Of a stretch of DNA of 64,000 nucleotides, positions 41,006 through 50,012 are shown piece by piece. Position 1 is the stretch's first letter. Every line of letters begins with the position of its first letter. The notes under the pieces were generated by a model that was given only the letters and a program-made list of their open reading frames with translations, was not told where the DNA came from and did not search any database. The DNA is from Dongia deserti (GTDB taxonomy: Bacteria; Pseudomonadota; Alphaproteobacteria; Dongiales; Dongiaceae), in assembly GCF_003574735.1 (NCBI RefSeq), contig NZ_QORW01000012.1:62001-126000 (forward strand), written 5' to 3'. Position numbers and translations under genes: made by a program.

Positions 41006-41689
41006 TCACGCCGCGACCAGCACCCCGTCCTGAATTGTAACAGCGCGGTCCATGCGGCGCGCAATCTCGAGATTGTGGGTCGCGATCAGTGCCGCCACGC
41101 CATCCTCACGCACTAGGTGCTCCAGCATGTCGAACACGTGCTCGGCGGTATGCATGTCGAGGTTCCCGGTCGGCTCATCGGCCAGCACGATGGCGGGGCC
41201 GTTTGCCAGCGCCCGCGCGATGGCGACCCGCTGCTGTTCGCCGCCGGACAGCTTGGCGGGGCGATGGTCCAGGCGCTCGCCCAGACCGACCCGCTTCAGC
41301 AAGACGGTTGCCCGGGTGCGGGCCTCGGCGCGTGACTTGCCGGCGATCATCTGCGGAATGACCACGTTCTCGAGTGCCGAGAATTCCGGCAGCAGGTGAT
41401 GATACTGGTAGACGAAGCCCATGGTCGTGCGGCGCAAAGCTGTGCGCTTGTCGTCGCTGAGCGCGCGGGTCGGCGTGGCCTTGATGACGACGTCGCCATC
41501 CGCCTGATGCTCCAGCAGGCCGCAGATGTGCAGCAGGGTCGACTTGCCCGAACCCGACGGCCCGACCAAAGCCACCATCTCACCCGGGCGCAGCTGCAGA
41601 TCGGCGCGCTTGATGACTTCCAGCCAGCCATTGCCGGCCTGGCGGAAGCGCTGCTGCACGTTCCTGAGCTCGAGCGCCGGCTCACTCAT
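41006..41689 (-). CDS. lolD: Lipoprotein-releasing ABC transporter ATPase LolD
   Basis: This ATPase powers extraction of lipoproteins from the inner membrane for transfer to LolA. The 227-residue protein has Walker [10 protein letters not shown], signature LSGGEQQR, Walker [13 protein letters not shown] and H-loop ATHN. The ATG at 41689 overlaps the end of the permease gene by 8 bases. A start 12 residues upstream is within the permease gene. Many alphaproteobacteria have dnaE next. Here phoX intervenes. Confidence 0.93.
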   Translation of the reverse strand: MSEPALELRNVQQRFRQAGNGWLEVIKRADLQLRPGEMVALVGPSGSGKSTLLHICGLLEHQADGDVVIKATPTRALSDDKRTALRRTTMGFVYQYHHLLPEFSALENVVIPQMIAGKSRAEARTRATVLLKRVGLGERLDHRPAKLSGGEQQRVAIARALANGPAIVLADEPTGNLDMHTAEHVFDMLEHLVREDGVAALIATHNLEIARRMDRAVTIQDGVLVAA

Positions 41690-42929
41690 AGCGCAGCGCC
41701 TCCACCGGATCGAGCCGCGCGGCACGCCAGGCCGGGTAGAGCGAGGCCAGCAGCGTCAGTACCAGCGCCATGATCACGATCAGCGTCACTTCCACCGGGT
41801 CCACGATCGCCGGCAGCTTCGACAAGAAGTAGATCGTCTCGTTGAACAACGGCACGCCGGTCAACCCTTCCAGCCAGCGGCGGATGGTCTCGATATTGTC
41901 AGCGAACGCAGTGCCGAGCAGGCAGCCGAGGAACGTGCCGATCACGCCGATGCTGGCGCCGGACAGCAGGAACACCCGCAGGATCGCGCCGCGCGTTGCG
42001 CCCATGGTGCGCATGATGGCGATGTTCCGCCCCTTTTCCTTCACCAGCATGATCTGCCCGGAGATGATATTGAACGCGGCGACGATGATGATGAGGGTGA
42101 GGATGAGGAACATCACGTTCCGCTCCACCTCGACTGCGCCGAACAGATCGGCATTCAGCGCCTGCCAATCCGTGAGGCGGAATCCGGCCCCGAGCGTCTT
42201 GGCGAGCTCCCGCTTGACCAGTCCGACATCCTCGATGTTGTTGACCATCACTTCCATGGCGCTCGCGGCACTCTTTTGCTGGAAGTAGAGCTGTGCCGCC
42301 TCGAGCGGGATGAAGGCGAAAGACGCGTTGTATTGCGACATGCCGACATCGAAGATGGCGACCACGCGGAACTCCTTGATGCGCGGGATCGTGCCCATCA
42401 TGGTGGCCTGCGTCTTCGAAGAGATCGCCTTGAACTCCGATCCGACGGTGAGGCCGAGATTGCGGGCCATGCCGACGCCGATCATCGCGGCGTCCTCGCC
42501 CTTGAAGTCGTCGAGCGAGCCTTCGATCACGCCGTTCGCGATCAAGGTGCGATTGCGCAGATCCTCCGCCCTGTAGCCGCGCATATAGGCGCCGTTGCCC
42601 ACGCCGTTGGCGGATATGAACACTTCGCCGTCGATCATCGGCGCGACGCTCTGCACGCCCGGCAAACCCTTCACCCGATCGACGATCTCCTGATAGTTCT
42701 TGAGCGGCCCCTGCATGGAGTTGATGGTGATGTGGCTCTGCACGCCGAGGATGCGGCCAAGCAGCTCGGCTCGGAAGCCGTTCATCACGCTCATGACCAC
42801 GATCAGCGTGCCGACGCCGAGCGCGATACCCAGCAGCGAGAAGCCAGCGATGACGGAGACGAAGCCCTCCTCGCGGCGCGCGCGCAGATAGCGGAAGGCG
42901 ACGAGGCGTTCGAACGCGGAAAAGATCAT
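41682..42929 (-). CDS. lolC: Lipoprotein-releasing ABC transporter permease (LolC/LolE)
   Basis: This 415-residue MacB-fold permease has one N-terminal membrane segment, a large periplasmic domain (about residues 50-265) and three C-terminal spans. [23 protein letters not shown] and the final [18 protein letters not shown] are family hallmarks. Only one permease is present, as usual in alphaproteobacteria, so it likely homodimerises with LolD. It overlaps proS by 4 bases (ATGA at 42926-42929). Confidence 0.93.
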   Translation of the reverse strand: MIFSAFERLVAFRYLRARREEGFVSVIAGFSLLGIALGVGTLIVVMSVMNGFRAELLGRILGVQSHITINSMQGPLKNYQEIVDRVKGLPGVQSVAPMIDGEVFISANGVGNGAYMRGYRAEDLRNRTLIANGVIEGSLDDFKGEDAAMIGVGMARNLGLTVGSEFKAISSKTQATMMGTIPRIKEFRVVAIFDVGMSQYNASFAFIPLEAAQLYFQQKSAASAMEVMVNNIEDVGLVKRELAKTLGAGFRLTDWQALNADLFGAVEVERNVMFLILTLIIIVAAFNIISGQIMLVKEKGRNIAIMRTMGATRGAILRVFLLSGASIGVIGTFLGCLLGTAFADNIETIRRWLEGLTGVPLFNETIYFLSKLPAIVDPVEVTLIVIMALVLTLLASLYPAWRAARLDPVEALRYE

Positions 42930-44254
42930 GCGCCCAGCCGCTCGAGCGCCGCGTCGACGCTGAGCTCGACCTTCTCGCCCGTCTTGCGGTTCTTCATCTC
43001 GACCAGGCCCTTGGCCGCGCCGCGCGGGCCGACCACGAACTGCCAGGGCAAGCCGATCAGGTCCATCTCCGCAAACTTGGCACCGGCGCGCTCGTCGCGA
43101 TCATCATAGAGCACCTCGACGTTCGCGTTCCTGAGCTTGGCGTAGATGTCCTCGCACATCCGGGTCGCGGCAGCGTCGTCGACCTTGATGTTGATCAGCC
43201 CGACCTTGAACGGCGCCACGCTCTCCGGCCAGACGATGCCGTTCTCGTCATGGCTGGCCTCGATGATGGCTGCCGGCATGCGCGAGACGCCGATGCCGTA
43301 GGAGCCCATGTGGACGGTGAGCGGATTGCCGTCCTTGTCCTGCACCTGTGCCTTCAGCGGCTCCGAATACTTGGTGCCGAAATAGAAGATATGGCCCACT
43401 TCGATACCGCGCCCGACATACCGCTGCCCCGCATCGGCCACCTCCTTCTCGAATGCCGACTGGTCGTGCTTTTCATCGGTGCGCGCGTAGAGCGACGTGA
43501 AGTGTTTCACCACGCCTTCCACCTCGGAAGGATTCTCGTAGTTGATGTCCTTGCCGAGCACGTCGTAGTCCAGGAACTTGCGGTCGCAATAGACCTGGCT
43601 CTCGCCGGTGTCGGCCAGGACGATGAACTCGTGGCTGAGATTGCCGCCGATCGGCCCGGTTTCCGCTTCCATCGGAATCGCGTGCATGCCCATGCGCGCG
43701 AAGGTGCGCAGATAGGCGACGAAGAACTTGTTGTAGGAGCGCTTGGCACCCTCGTAATCCATGTCGAAGGAATAGGCGTCCTTCATCAGGAACTCGCGCC
43801 CACGCATCACGCCGAAGCGTGGCCGCACCTCGTCACGGAACTTCCACTGAATGTGATAGAGCATCTTCGGCACATAGCGATACGACTTGATCGAATCGCG
43901 GAAGATCTGCGTGATCTGCTCTTCGTTGGTTGGGCCGTAGAGCATCTCGCGGTCGCGCCGGTCCTTGATGCGCAGCATCTCCTTGCCGTAGGCATCGTAG
44001 CGGCCGGACTCCTTCCAAAGGTCGGCCGACTGGATGGTCGGCATCAGCACCTCCTGGCAGCCGGCGCGGTCCTGCTCTTCCCGCACGATCTGCTCGACCT
44101 TCTTCAGCACCTTGAAGCCGAGCGGCAGCCACGAATAGATGCCCGCGCTCGCCTGGCGGATCATGCCGGCGCGCAGCATCAGACGATGCGAGACGATCTC
44201 GGCCTCGGCTGGATTTTCCCGGAGGGTGGGCAGGAAGAACTGGGATGAACGCAT
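42926..44254 (-). CDS. proS: Prolyl-tRNA synthetase (short alphaproteobacterial type)
   Basis: This class II synthetase charges tRNA-Pro. At 442 residues it lacks the roughly 180-residue insertion (editing) domain of E. coli ProRS, as expected in alphaproteobacteria. Motifs seen are [56 protein letters not shown] and the anticodon-binding domain with the [14 protein letters not shown] segment. It is the first gene of the proS-lolC-lolD unit. The 168 bases upstream contain its promoter region and the boundary to the A+T-rich island. Confidence 0.96.
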   Translation of the reverse strand: MRSSQFFLPTLRENPAEAEIVSHRLMLRAGMIRQASAGIYSWLPLGFKVLKKVEQIVREEQDRAGCQEVLMPTIQSADLWKESGRYDAYGKEMLRIKDRRDREMLYGPTNEEQITQIFRDSIKSYRYVPKMLYHIQWKFRDEVRPRFGVMRGREFLMKDAYSFDMDYEGAKRSYNKFFVAYLRTFARMGMHAIPMEAETGPIGGNLSHEFIVLADTGESQVYCDRKFLDYDVLGKDINYENPSEVEGVVKHFTSLYARTDEKHDQSAFEKEVADAGQRYVGRGIEVGHIFYFGTKYSEPLKAQVQDKDGNPLTVHMGSYGIGVSRMPAAIIEASHDENGIVWPESVAPFKVGLINIKVDDAAATRMCEDIYAKLRNANVEVLYDDRDERAGAKFAEMDLIGLPWQFVVGPRGAAKGLVEMKNRKTGEKVELSVDAALERLGA

Positions 44255-44422
44255 CTGGCCTCGCTAACGGCGCCTTTGAGAATTAACAGGAATCCGGGCG
44301 GAATTTAGGCAAACGGCGCTGCCCTGTCCACGAGTTATGCTTCGAAATTTAGTGTCTTCCTGAAGCGCGCTCTGGTTGTATAGTTTTTAGCGTTGCACGT
44401 TGCTCAATCGCAAGGGTCTCAA

Positions 44423-45049
44423 ATGTCTGTTACTGTCAGGCCAGATACTGCTAAGCGGGACTACTCCGGCGCCATCGCGGACCTTGTAAAAGCAATTGCT
44501 GCAGCCGGGATGACGGCGTTTACCGCCGACACCATTACTGCCGGACAAGCAATTGCAGCTGCGGTACCGCGTCTAATCGACATGACTCTTGCACTCACGA
44601 AAAGGAAAGACATCCCGCTCGGTGCTACAGTATGGACCCTGATAAGAGCGGCGTACGTCGCTAGTCTTACTAGGTTTTTGGGTAATGCTGAACTTGCTCG
44701 TCGGCCGAAGGGCAAGGAATTGGAAACCCTTGTCGCAAGTTTGCTGCAGCGGATCGACATACTTGCAGACCAATCACCGCAAGTAATATCGGCGGATTGC
44801 CTTCAGTCACCTCTGAAGATAGCGGTGCTCCGCGATGCGGCAAGCCAAATTCCTCACGAACTAAAGCCATTCAATCCAAAGATGAGTCCAACCGAACTCC
44901 GGAAGAAGTTCGAGTCGAACCTCTTTGAGGGATTGGCGGATGTTAGAGACCGCCAGCCAGATGAGTTTCGGAAGCTGGAGGACTCTCTTTCCGGCCCTCT
45001 GTCGCTAGAAATCGATCGCCGCAAAGCCAAGGTCAGACACCATGAATAA
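44423..45049 (+). CDS. Uncharacterised protein, first gene of a two-gene accessory module
   Basis: I do not recognise this 208-residue protein. It is soluble and mostly helical by composition, with a hydrophobic amphipathic stretch around residues 15-60 (AIADLVKAIAAAGMTAF...AIAAAVPRLIDMTL) but no clear signal or membrane anchor. The C-terminal third is charged and may be a coiled coil. The ATG at 44423 follows AAGGG, and a TTG ten codons upstream is less likely. Codon use is visibly more A+T-rich than in neighbouring proS and rnj. It overlaps the pentapeptide-repeat gene by 8 bases, so the two products are made together. Confidence 0.65.
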   Translation: MSVTVRPDTAKRDYSGAIADLVKAIAAAGMTAFTADTITAGQAIAAAVPRLIDMTLALTKRKDIPLGATVWTLIRAAYVASLTRFLGNAELARRPKGKELETLVASLLQRIDILADQSPQVISADCLQSPLKIAVLRDAASQIPHELKPFNPKMSPTELRKKFESNLFEGLADVRDRQPDEFRKLEDSLSGPLSLEIDRRKAKVRHHE

Positions 45050-46337
45050 TCTATTGGCAGAAATGGTGTGCTGCTACAGGTTTAGACAGCGAAGCTTTGA
45101 GCTTCTCCGAATTGCCCACCACGGGCCACTCACTAATGAGATCCATCGGTTCTTTTCCGATGAAGTCCGACTTCGATTCAATGGCTGGAGGAACGCGCGA
45201 AATCAGCTTGAAGGTCAAGTCGTCCCCTTGGTCAACTGGGTTCTGAAGAATGGCATGCCTGTACACCGCGTCCTCTCTGCTGCGGATGAGACACCTTTTG
45301 TCGTTTATGATCGCGCTGAGCGGCGCGCTACAGATGTATTGTGGGCTTTCTTCCAGGATTTAGCAGATCAAAGCTTTCAGGCAGGGAGCTTTCGCAAGCA
45401 AACGGCGGGCGGATGGCAGTCAGGGCCCGTTTCGCTGCAGTGGCCAGCAATAAGCAGCTTCTCCTCTCTACTCTTTAGGCTATGCGATCATACTCACGCT
45501 GCCAACACAGGGCGTATTGCAACTTTCAACTACCTTGATCTACGAAACCAAGATGTAAGCGCCTTGAACAACCGCACTATTCTGTCTCTGAGATCGCCGA
45601 GAAGCAGCTCGCCTACAATGTGGCTTGAGCTTTCACTTGGGGCTGTCAACCTGAGCGGCACACGGTTGTTTAGCGCAAGTCTGCAGGGTGTCAATTTGGC
45701 AAGGTCAGATCTCAGTGGAGCGCGCCTTGGCCGCTCCGACTTAAGCGGCGCAAGTCTTGAGGAGTCTGATCTACGTGAGGCCGACTTAACACTGGCGAAG
45801 TTGGAAAGCGCAAACCTAATCAAAGCCGACCTCTCAGGCGCCAACCTAAGTGGTGCTTGGATTGCTGGAGCAAGACTCAATCATGCGAAACTTGCGAAGT
45901 GCAGGTTTTCCCCGTCGTTTCTCGTCTTGGTAACATTTCGAATGTCCGATGTATCGCGGGTCGCATACTTTAGAAGAACCGATCTGAGATCTGCCGACCT
46001 TCGAAATGCGGATCTTAGTGAATGCGATTTCAAAAATTGCATACTTCATAATGCCTTTCTCTCTGCAGCAAACTTAAGCAATTCGAACCTGGCATTAGCT
46101 TCGACGACCAAGACGCATTTTTCTGACGCGAATATCGCCGGAGCCCAAATACCTAAGTCTACCTTGAGCTCTGCGAATTTCTCTGAAAGCCAAATTGCTC
46201 AAGCTTTGATCTTGGACGAATCAGCAGTTGAGGAGCAGCGTAAGCAGCTCAGAAAATCAATGAACGATGAGATTGAGAGATTTCCTTTGAGGAATGTTTC
46301 CGTCCTAACCATAAGCGACGAAGAGGTATTTGCTTGA
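45042..46337 (+). CDS. Pentapeptide-repeat protein with N-terminal domain of unknown type
   Basis: In this 431-residue protein, residues 1 to about 160 form a Trp/Arg/Phe-rich globular domain I cannot place. Residues about 197-390 are tandem pentapeptide repeats of A(D/N)LxX type (for example SDLSGARLGRSDLSGASLEE and SADLRNADLSECDF), interrupted near 285-312. Such repeats fold as a right-handed quadrilateral beta-helix, which can mimic DNA (as in gyrase protectors) or serve as a scaffold. There is no ATPase, nuclease or membrane motif. It overlaps the upstream gene by 8 bases and is A+T-rich like it, consistent with joint horizontal acquisition. Confidence 0.75.
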   Translation: MNNLLAEMVCCYRFRQRSFELLRIAHHGPLTNEIHRFFSDEVRLRFNGWRNARNQLEGQVVPLVNWVLKNGMPVHRVLSAADETPFVVYDRAERRATDVLWAFFQDLADQSFQAGSFRKQTAGGWQSGPVSLQWPAISSFSSLLFRLCDHTHAANTGRIATFNYLDLRNQDVSALNNRTILSLRSPRSSSPTMWLELSLGAVNLSGTRLFSASLQGVNLARSDLSGARLGRSDLSGASLEESDLREADLTLAKLESANLIKADLSGANLSGAWIAGARLNHAKLAKCRFSPSFLVLVTFRMSDVSRVAYFRRTDLRSADLRNADLSECDFKNCILHNAFLSAANLSNSNLALASTTKTHFSDANIAGAQIPKSTLSSANFSESQIAQALILDESAVEEQRKQLRKSMNDEIERFPLRNVSVLTISDEEVFA

Positions 46338-46383
46338 GTGAAGTCAGGACAACTTCCAAGAGGAGCAACGACCGGAACGAATT

Positions 46384-46794
46384 TCAGTCTGGCTCGCCCC
46401 GTTCCCGGCAAGCCTCTTCCAGGGCGGCGATCTCCGGGTCGGCCAGCACCTGGTCCTGGAAATAGACCTGATTGCCCCTGACCGAGACCACCCCGACCAG
46501 GGCAGTGGCGTCGTACAGCACCGAATTGGCGGGAATAGCGAATTTGTCCTGAATCAGCACTTCGATGGGGATATAGATCACGTCCGGCAGCTCGATCTGC
46601 GCACCGCCGCCGAGATCCGCCGGCATCACCGGCTGGCCGTGCACATCGACGCCCGGCTGATACGTGACGTCAGCCGCCGGTTCGTGCCGCACCAGCCGCT
46701 CGCAGTCTCGGCGCGAAATGGCGATCTCCGCGTTGGCCGGAAGGGCCCACGTGAGCGCCAATAGGACCAGTGCGATGGATCCCGCTATCCGCAT
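46384..46794 (-). CDS. Small secreted protein of unknown function
   Basis: This 136-residue protein has a clear signal peptide (about 1-22, ANA-E cleavage), so it is probably periplasmic. The mature part holds two cysteines (in RRDCERL and EEACRERG) that could form a disulfide, and a central segment (IELPDVIYIPIEVLIQDKFAIPANSVLYDATALVG). I know no function. It is convergent with the pentapeptide gene (46-base gap) and upstream of nothing in its own direction except the island, so it may mark the right edge of the native backbone. Confidence 0.75.
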   Translation of the reverse strand: MRIAGSIALVLLALTWALPANAEIAISRRDCERLVRHEPAADVTYQPGVDVHGQPVMPADLGGGAQIELPDVIYIPIEVLIQDKFAIPANSVLYDATALVGVVSVRGNQVYFQDQVLADPEIAALEEACRERGEPD

Positions 46795-46830
46795 GGCGTT
46801 GATGCTAGCATGCAGCCGGGAAGCGCGCGA

Positions 46831-48501
46831 TCACAGTCGCACGACGTGGACTTTGGTGACCGGCTTCTTGTCGTAAGCCTTGTGGAACCATCGGCGCGCC
46901 GCCAGGCGGCAGACCTCCGTCAGCTCCTCGGTATCTTGCAGCTGACCGCGCGACAGCCCTTCGATGGCGTCGGTGACCGCCTCGGACATCCGTGCGGATG
47001 CGTCGTCTGCCAGCCCTGCGCCGTCCAGCAGCCCTTCCAGACTGACCTGCGGCAGCGCGAGCAGCGCCCCCTGCTTGTCCAGCACCACCGACACCATGAT
47101 GAGGCCGTTGAAGCTCATGCGATGGCGATGGCGCAGAATATCCCCTTCCAGCCGGACCAGCGCCTTGCCGTCGAGCCCTAGCCGCCCGCACGGGACAGCG
47201 GCGACGATCTCCGCCGGCCCGGGGGCCAAGCGGATCATCGCGCCGTTGGCGGCCTCCAGCGCCTGCGGCACCTGGCATTCCCTGGCCAGCGCCACATGTT
47301 CCTTGATGTGGCGCGCTTCGCCATGGACCGGGATCGCGATCTGCGGCCGGACCATCTGGTACATCTCGATCAGCTCATCGCGCGCCGGATGGCCGGAGAC
47401 GTGGACGGCTTCCTCGCGGTCGGTGATGACCCGCACATCGAGGTGCGTCAGCTCGTTCTGCAGACGCGCGATCGCCTTCTCGTTGCCCGGTATGGTGCGC
47501 GAGGAGAAGATCACCGCATCGCCCGGGTCCAGCGTCACGTGCGGATGCTCCTTGCGTGCGATGCGGGCCAAGGCGGAGCGCGGTTCTCCCTGGCTGCCGG
47601 TGCAGATCATCAGGATCTTGTCGCGTGGAAAATAGCCGACATCGTGCTCGGCCACGAACTCCGGCAGTCCCTTCAGATAGCCGTTCTCCTGCGCCGAAGC
47701 GACCATGCGCCAAAGCGAGCGGCCGACCAACGCCACCTGCCGTCCATGCTCCATCGCGACATGGGTGATGGTTTCCAGACGTGCGACATTGCTGGCGAAG
47801 CAGCCGACGGCGATTCGGTTTTTCAGCCCACCAATGACCTCGCGCAGCGACTCCCGCACGTCCCCTTCCGAGCCGGAGGCACCCTCGACGAACACATTGG
47901 TGGAATCGCAGACCATCGCCAGCACGCCGCCTTCGCCCAGCCTGCGCAAGGCCGCTTCGTCCGTCACCTCGCCGACCAATGGCGTCGGGTCGAGCTTCCA
48001 GTCACCGGTGTGCAGAACGGCGCCCAATGGCGTGCGCACGACCACCGCGTTCGGCTCCGGAATCGAATGCGTAAGCGTGATGAGCTCGACCTCGAACGGC
48101 GCCAGCGACACCTTGCCCGACATCGGAATGAGCGTGATCGGCGCCTCGCGCGCCAGACCCGCTTCCTCCAGCTTGCGGCGCAGGACCGACGCCGTGAATG
48201 GCGTCGCATAAAGCGGGCATTTCAGCTGTGGCCAAAGGTACGGCACCGCGCCGATGTGATCCTCGTGCGCGTGGGTGAGGACAAGGCCGACCAGGTCCCT
48301 AGTGCGCTCCTTGATGAAGGAGATGTCGGGCATGATGACCTCGATGCCCGGCGTCGATTCATCGCCGAAGGTGACGCCGAGATCGACCATCAACCATTTG
48401 CCGGCATGACCGTAGAGATTGAGGTTCATGCCGATTTCGCCCGCCCCGCCCAGGGCGAGGAACAGCAGCTCGTCGGACTTGGGCGAGAAGGCGTCGGTCA
48501 T
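46831..48501 (-). CDS. rnj: Ribonuclease J
   Basis: This beta-CASP metallo-beta-lactamase RNase (5'-3' exo- and endonuclease) of 556 residues acts in rRNA and mRNA maturation. It carries the LTHAHEDHIGAVPYLW metal motif, a CTGSQGEPRSAL beta-CASP segment and HVSGHPARDEL near the end of the catalytic core. The C-terminal domain is complete. The ATG overlaps the coaX stop as ATGA (48498-48501), so the two are coupled. Confidence 0.95.
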   Translation of the reverse strand: MTDAFSPKSDELLFLALGGAGEIGMNLNLYGHAGKWLMVDLGVTFGDESTPGIEVIMPDISFIKERTRDLVGLVLTHAHEDHIGAVPYLWPQLKCPLYATPFTASVLRRKLEEAGLAREAPITLIPMSGKVSLAPFEVELITLTHSIPEPNAVVVRTPLGAVLHTGDWKLDPTPLVGEVTDEAALRRLGEGGVLAMVCDSTNVFVEGASGSEGDVRESLREVIGGLKNRIAVGCFASNVARLETITHVAMEHGRQVALVGRSLWRMVASAQENGYLKGLPEFVAEHDVGYFPRDKILMICTGSQGEPRSALARIARKEHPHVTLDPGDAVIFSSRTIPGNEKAIARLQNELTHLDVRVITDREEAVHVSGHPARDELIEMYQMVRPQIAIPVHGEARHIKEHVALARECQVPQALEAANGAMIRLAPGPAEIVAAVPCGRLGLDGKALVRLEGDILRHRHRMSFNGLIMVSVVLDKQGALLALPQVSLEGLLDGAGLADDASARMSEAVTDAIEGLSRGQLQDTEELTEVCRLAARRWFHKAYDKKPVTKVHVVRL

Positions 48502-49274
48502 CCGCCGCTATTCCGGCGATAGATCTCAATGAGGCCGCGCGTGGTGATCTCCTGGTCCAGGTGCTGCAGCACCGGCGTGCCGCCGTGGAACAGGGGCGCC
48601 AGGCCGCCGGTCGCGATCACTTCAAGGGGCGCGCCGAATTCCGCCCGGATGCGCGCGACAATGCCCTCGATCAACCCGACATATCCGAAGAAGATACCGG
48701 ATTGCATGGCCGTCAGCGTGTCCTTGCCGATGGCCTTGGCCGGCCGCTCCACGGCGATGCGCGGCAGCTTCGCCGTCATGCTGTGCAGGGCTTCGAGACT
48801 GAGGTTGATGCCTGGCGAGATCGCGCCGCCCACGTAGTTGCCGTCGCCGTCGACCACGTCGAACGTCGTGGCGGTTCCGAAATCCACCACGACCAGCGGC
48901 TTCATGTAGCGCACGTGGCCGCCGACGGCGTTGGCCAGGCGATCCGCCCCGACATCCTGGGGCGACATATCCATCAGCACCTTGATGCCGAGCTTCACCG
49001 CGGGATCGCCGACTACCAGCGGCGTCGTCTTCAAGTGCTTCTCGCACAGCATGGTCAGGTGAAACAGGCTTTGCGGCACGACCGTTGCAATGATCGCGCC
49101 ATCGATCTGGCCGAGCGACATGCCCGACATCTGCATCAGCTGGTTCAGCCAGACCACGTACTGGTCCGCGGTGCGCGCGGGATCCGTCTTCAGCCGCCAA
49201 TCGGTGACCATGCGATCGCCTTCGCAGATCGCAAACTTGACGTTGGTGTTGTTGGCGTTGATCGTCAGCAGCAT
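48498..49274 (-). CDS. coaX: Type III pantothenate kinase-like protein
   Basis: This 258-residue ASKHA-fold protein belongs to the family that phosphorylates pantothenate, the first step to coenzyme A. GADRLANAVGG and VVDFGTATTFDVV match motifs 2 and 3. Motif 1, normally DxGNT with a catalytic Asp, reads NANNT at residues 6-10 here, so that Asp is Asn and the Gly is Asn. Whether this is a lineage variant or an inactive enzyme is open. The gene sits 3 bases downstream of birA and overlaps rnj, the usual alphaproteobacterial order. Confidence 0.88.
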   Translation of the reverse strand: MLLTINANNTNVKFAICEGDRMVTDWRLKTDPARTADQYVVWLNQLMQMSGMSLGQIDGAIIATVVPQSLFHLTMLCEKHLKTTPLVVGDPAVKLGIKVLMDMSPQDVGADRLANAVGGHVRYMKPLVVVDFGTATTFDVVDGDGNYVGGAISPGINLSLEALHSMTAKLPRIAVERPAKAIGKDTLTAMQSGIFFGYVGLIEGIVARIRAEFGAPLEVIATGGLAPLFHGGTPVLQHLDQEITTRGLIEIYRRNSGG

Positions 49275-49277
49275 GCC

Positions 49278-50012
49278 TCAGTCCTTCCGCAGCGCCGGGA
49301 AGTATACATCGCCCGCGGCGATGCGCCGCTCCGTCCCGTCGGCCAGCACCAACCGCAAGGTCCCGTCCGGCTCCAGGTCCTGGAATATGCCGGTGAGGGT
49401 CTCGCGCTCCAGGCGTACTTCAATCGTGCCGCCAAGGCCAGCTGCGCGGCGGCGCCAGGCAGGCAGCACAGCCGAGAAGCCATCCGCCTCCCACACGTCA
49501 TGGAGCGGCGCGAAGGCTGCCAGGAGGCGTTCGAGCAACGACTGGGCGGAGATCGGCGGCGCACCTTCGGCGACCAGGTCCGTTGCCGGATAAGGCGTGT
49601 CTTCCGGGTGGCCGACGATGTTGACGCCGACGCCGATCACGACAAATCCCTGCTGGGCTTCCAGCAAGGTGCCGCTCGCCTTGCGGACGTTGATCAGGAG
49701 GTCGTTGGGCCATTTGTGCTGGACCAGCGTGTCGGCTGGCAGCAGCGCTTCGGCGACGTCGCCCATCGCGGTGACGGCGGCGAACCCCAGCGCCGCGACT
49801 TCCGCGATCGGCCGCGCCGGCCGCAGCAGGAGCGAGGCATGGAGATTGCCCGCGGGCGACGTCCAGGAACGGCCGCGCCGGCCACGGCCCGAGGTCTGGC
49901 GATCGGCCCGAATCACCAGGCCGGCAGCCTCCCCCGTCAAGGCACGCAGGCGGCAGGCTTCGTTGGTGCTGTCGATCTCCGCAACCTGTTCGATCCGGAA
50001 AGCGAAGCTCAT
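49278..50012 (-). CDS. birA: Biotin--[acetyl-CoA-carboxylase] ligase
   Basis: It attaches biotin to the carboxyl-carrier protein of acetyl-CoA carboxylase. The 244-residue catalytic form has TSGRGRRGRSWTSPAGNLHASLLLRP (biotin/AMP loop), KWPNDLLIN and GVGVNIVGHP. There is no N-terminal DNA-binding domain, so unlike E. coli BirA it should not repress bio genes. The ATG overlaps the nuoN stop (ATGA at 50009-50012), which makes it an appendage of the nuo operon. Confidence 0.95.
   Translation of the reverse strand: MSFAFRIEQVAEIDSTNEACRLRALTGEAAGLVIRADRQTSGRGRRGRSWTSPAGNLHASLLLRPARPIAEVAALGFAAVTAMGDVAEALLPADTLVQHKWPNDLLINVRKASGTLLEAQQGFVVIGVGVNIVGHPEDTPYPATDLVAEGAPPISAQSLLERLLAAFAPLHDVWEADGFSAVLPAWRRRAAGLGGTIEVRLERETLTGIFQDLEPDGTLRLVLADGTERRIAAGDVYFPALRKD

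Noticed and set aside
44255-44422. tRNA or attachment site at the island edge
   Set aside because: No tRNA fold or direct repeat flanking the A+T-rich module could be found by eye.
45650-46200. Possible CRISPR-like repeat pattern
   Set aside because: The periodicity is the 15-base codon pattern of pentapeptide repeats inside a coding gene; no spacers.
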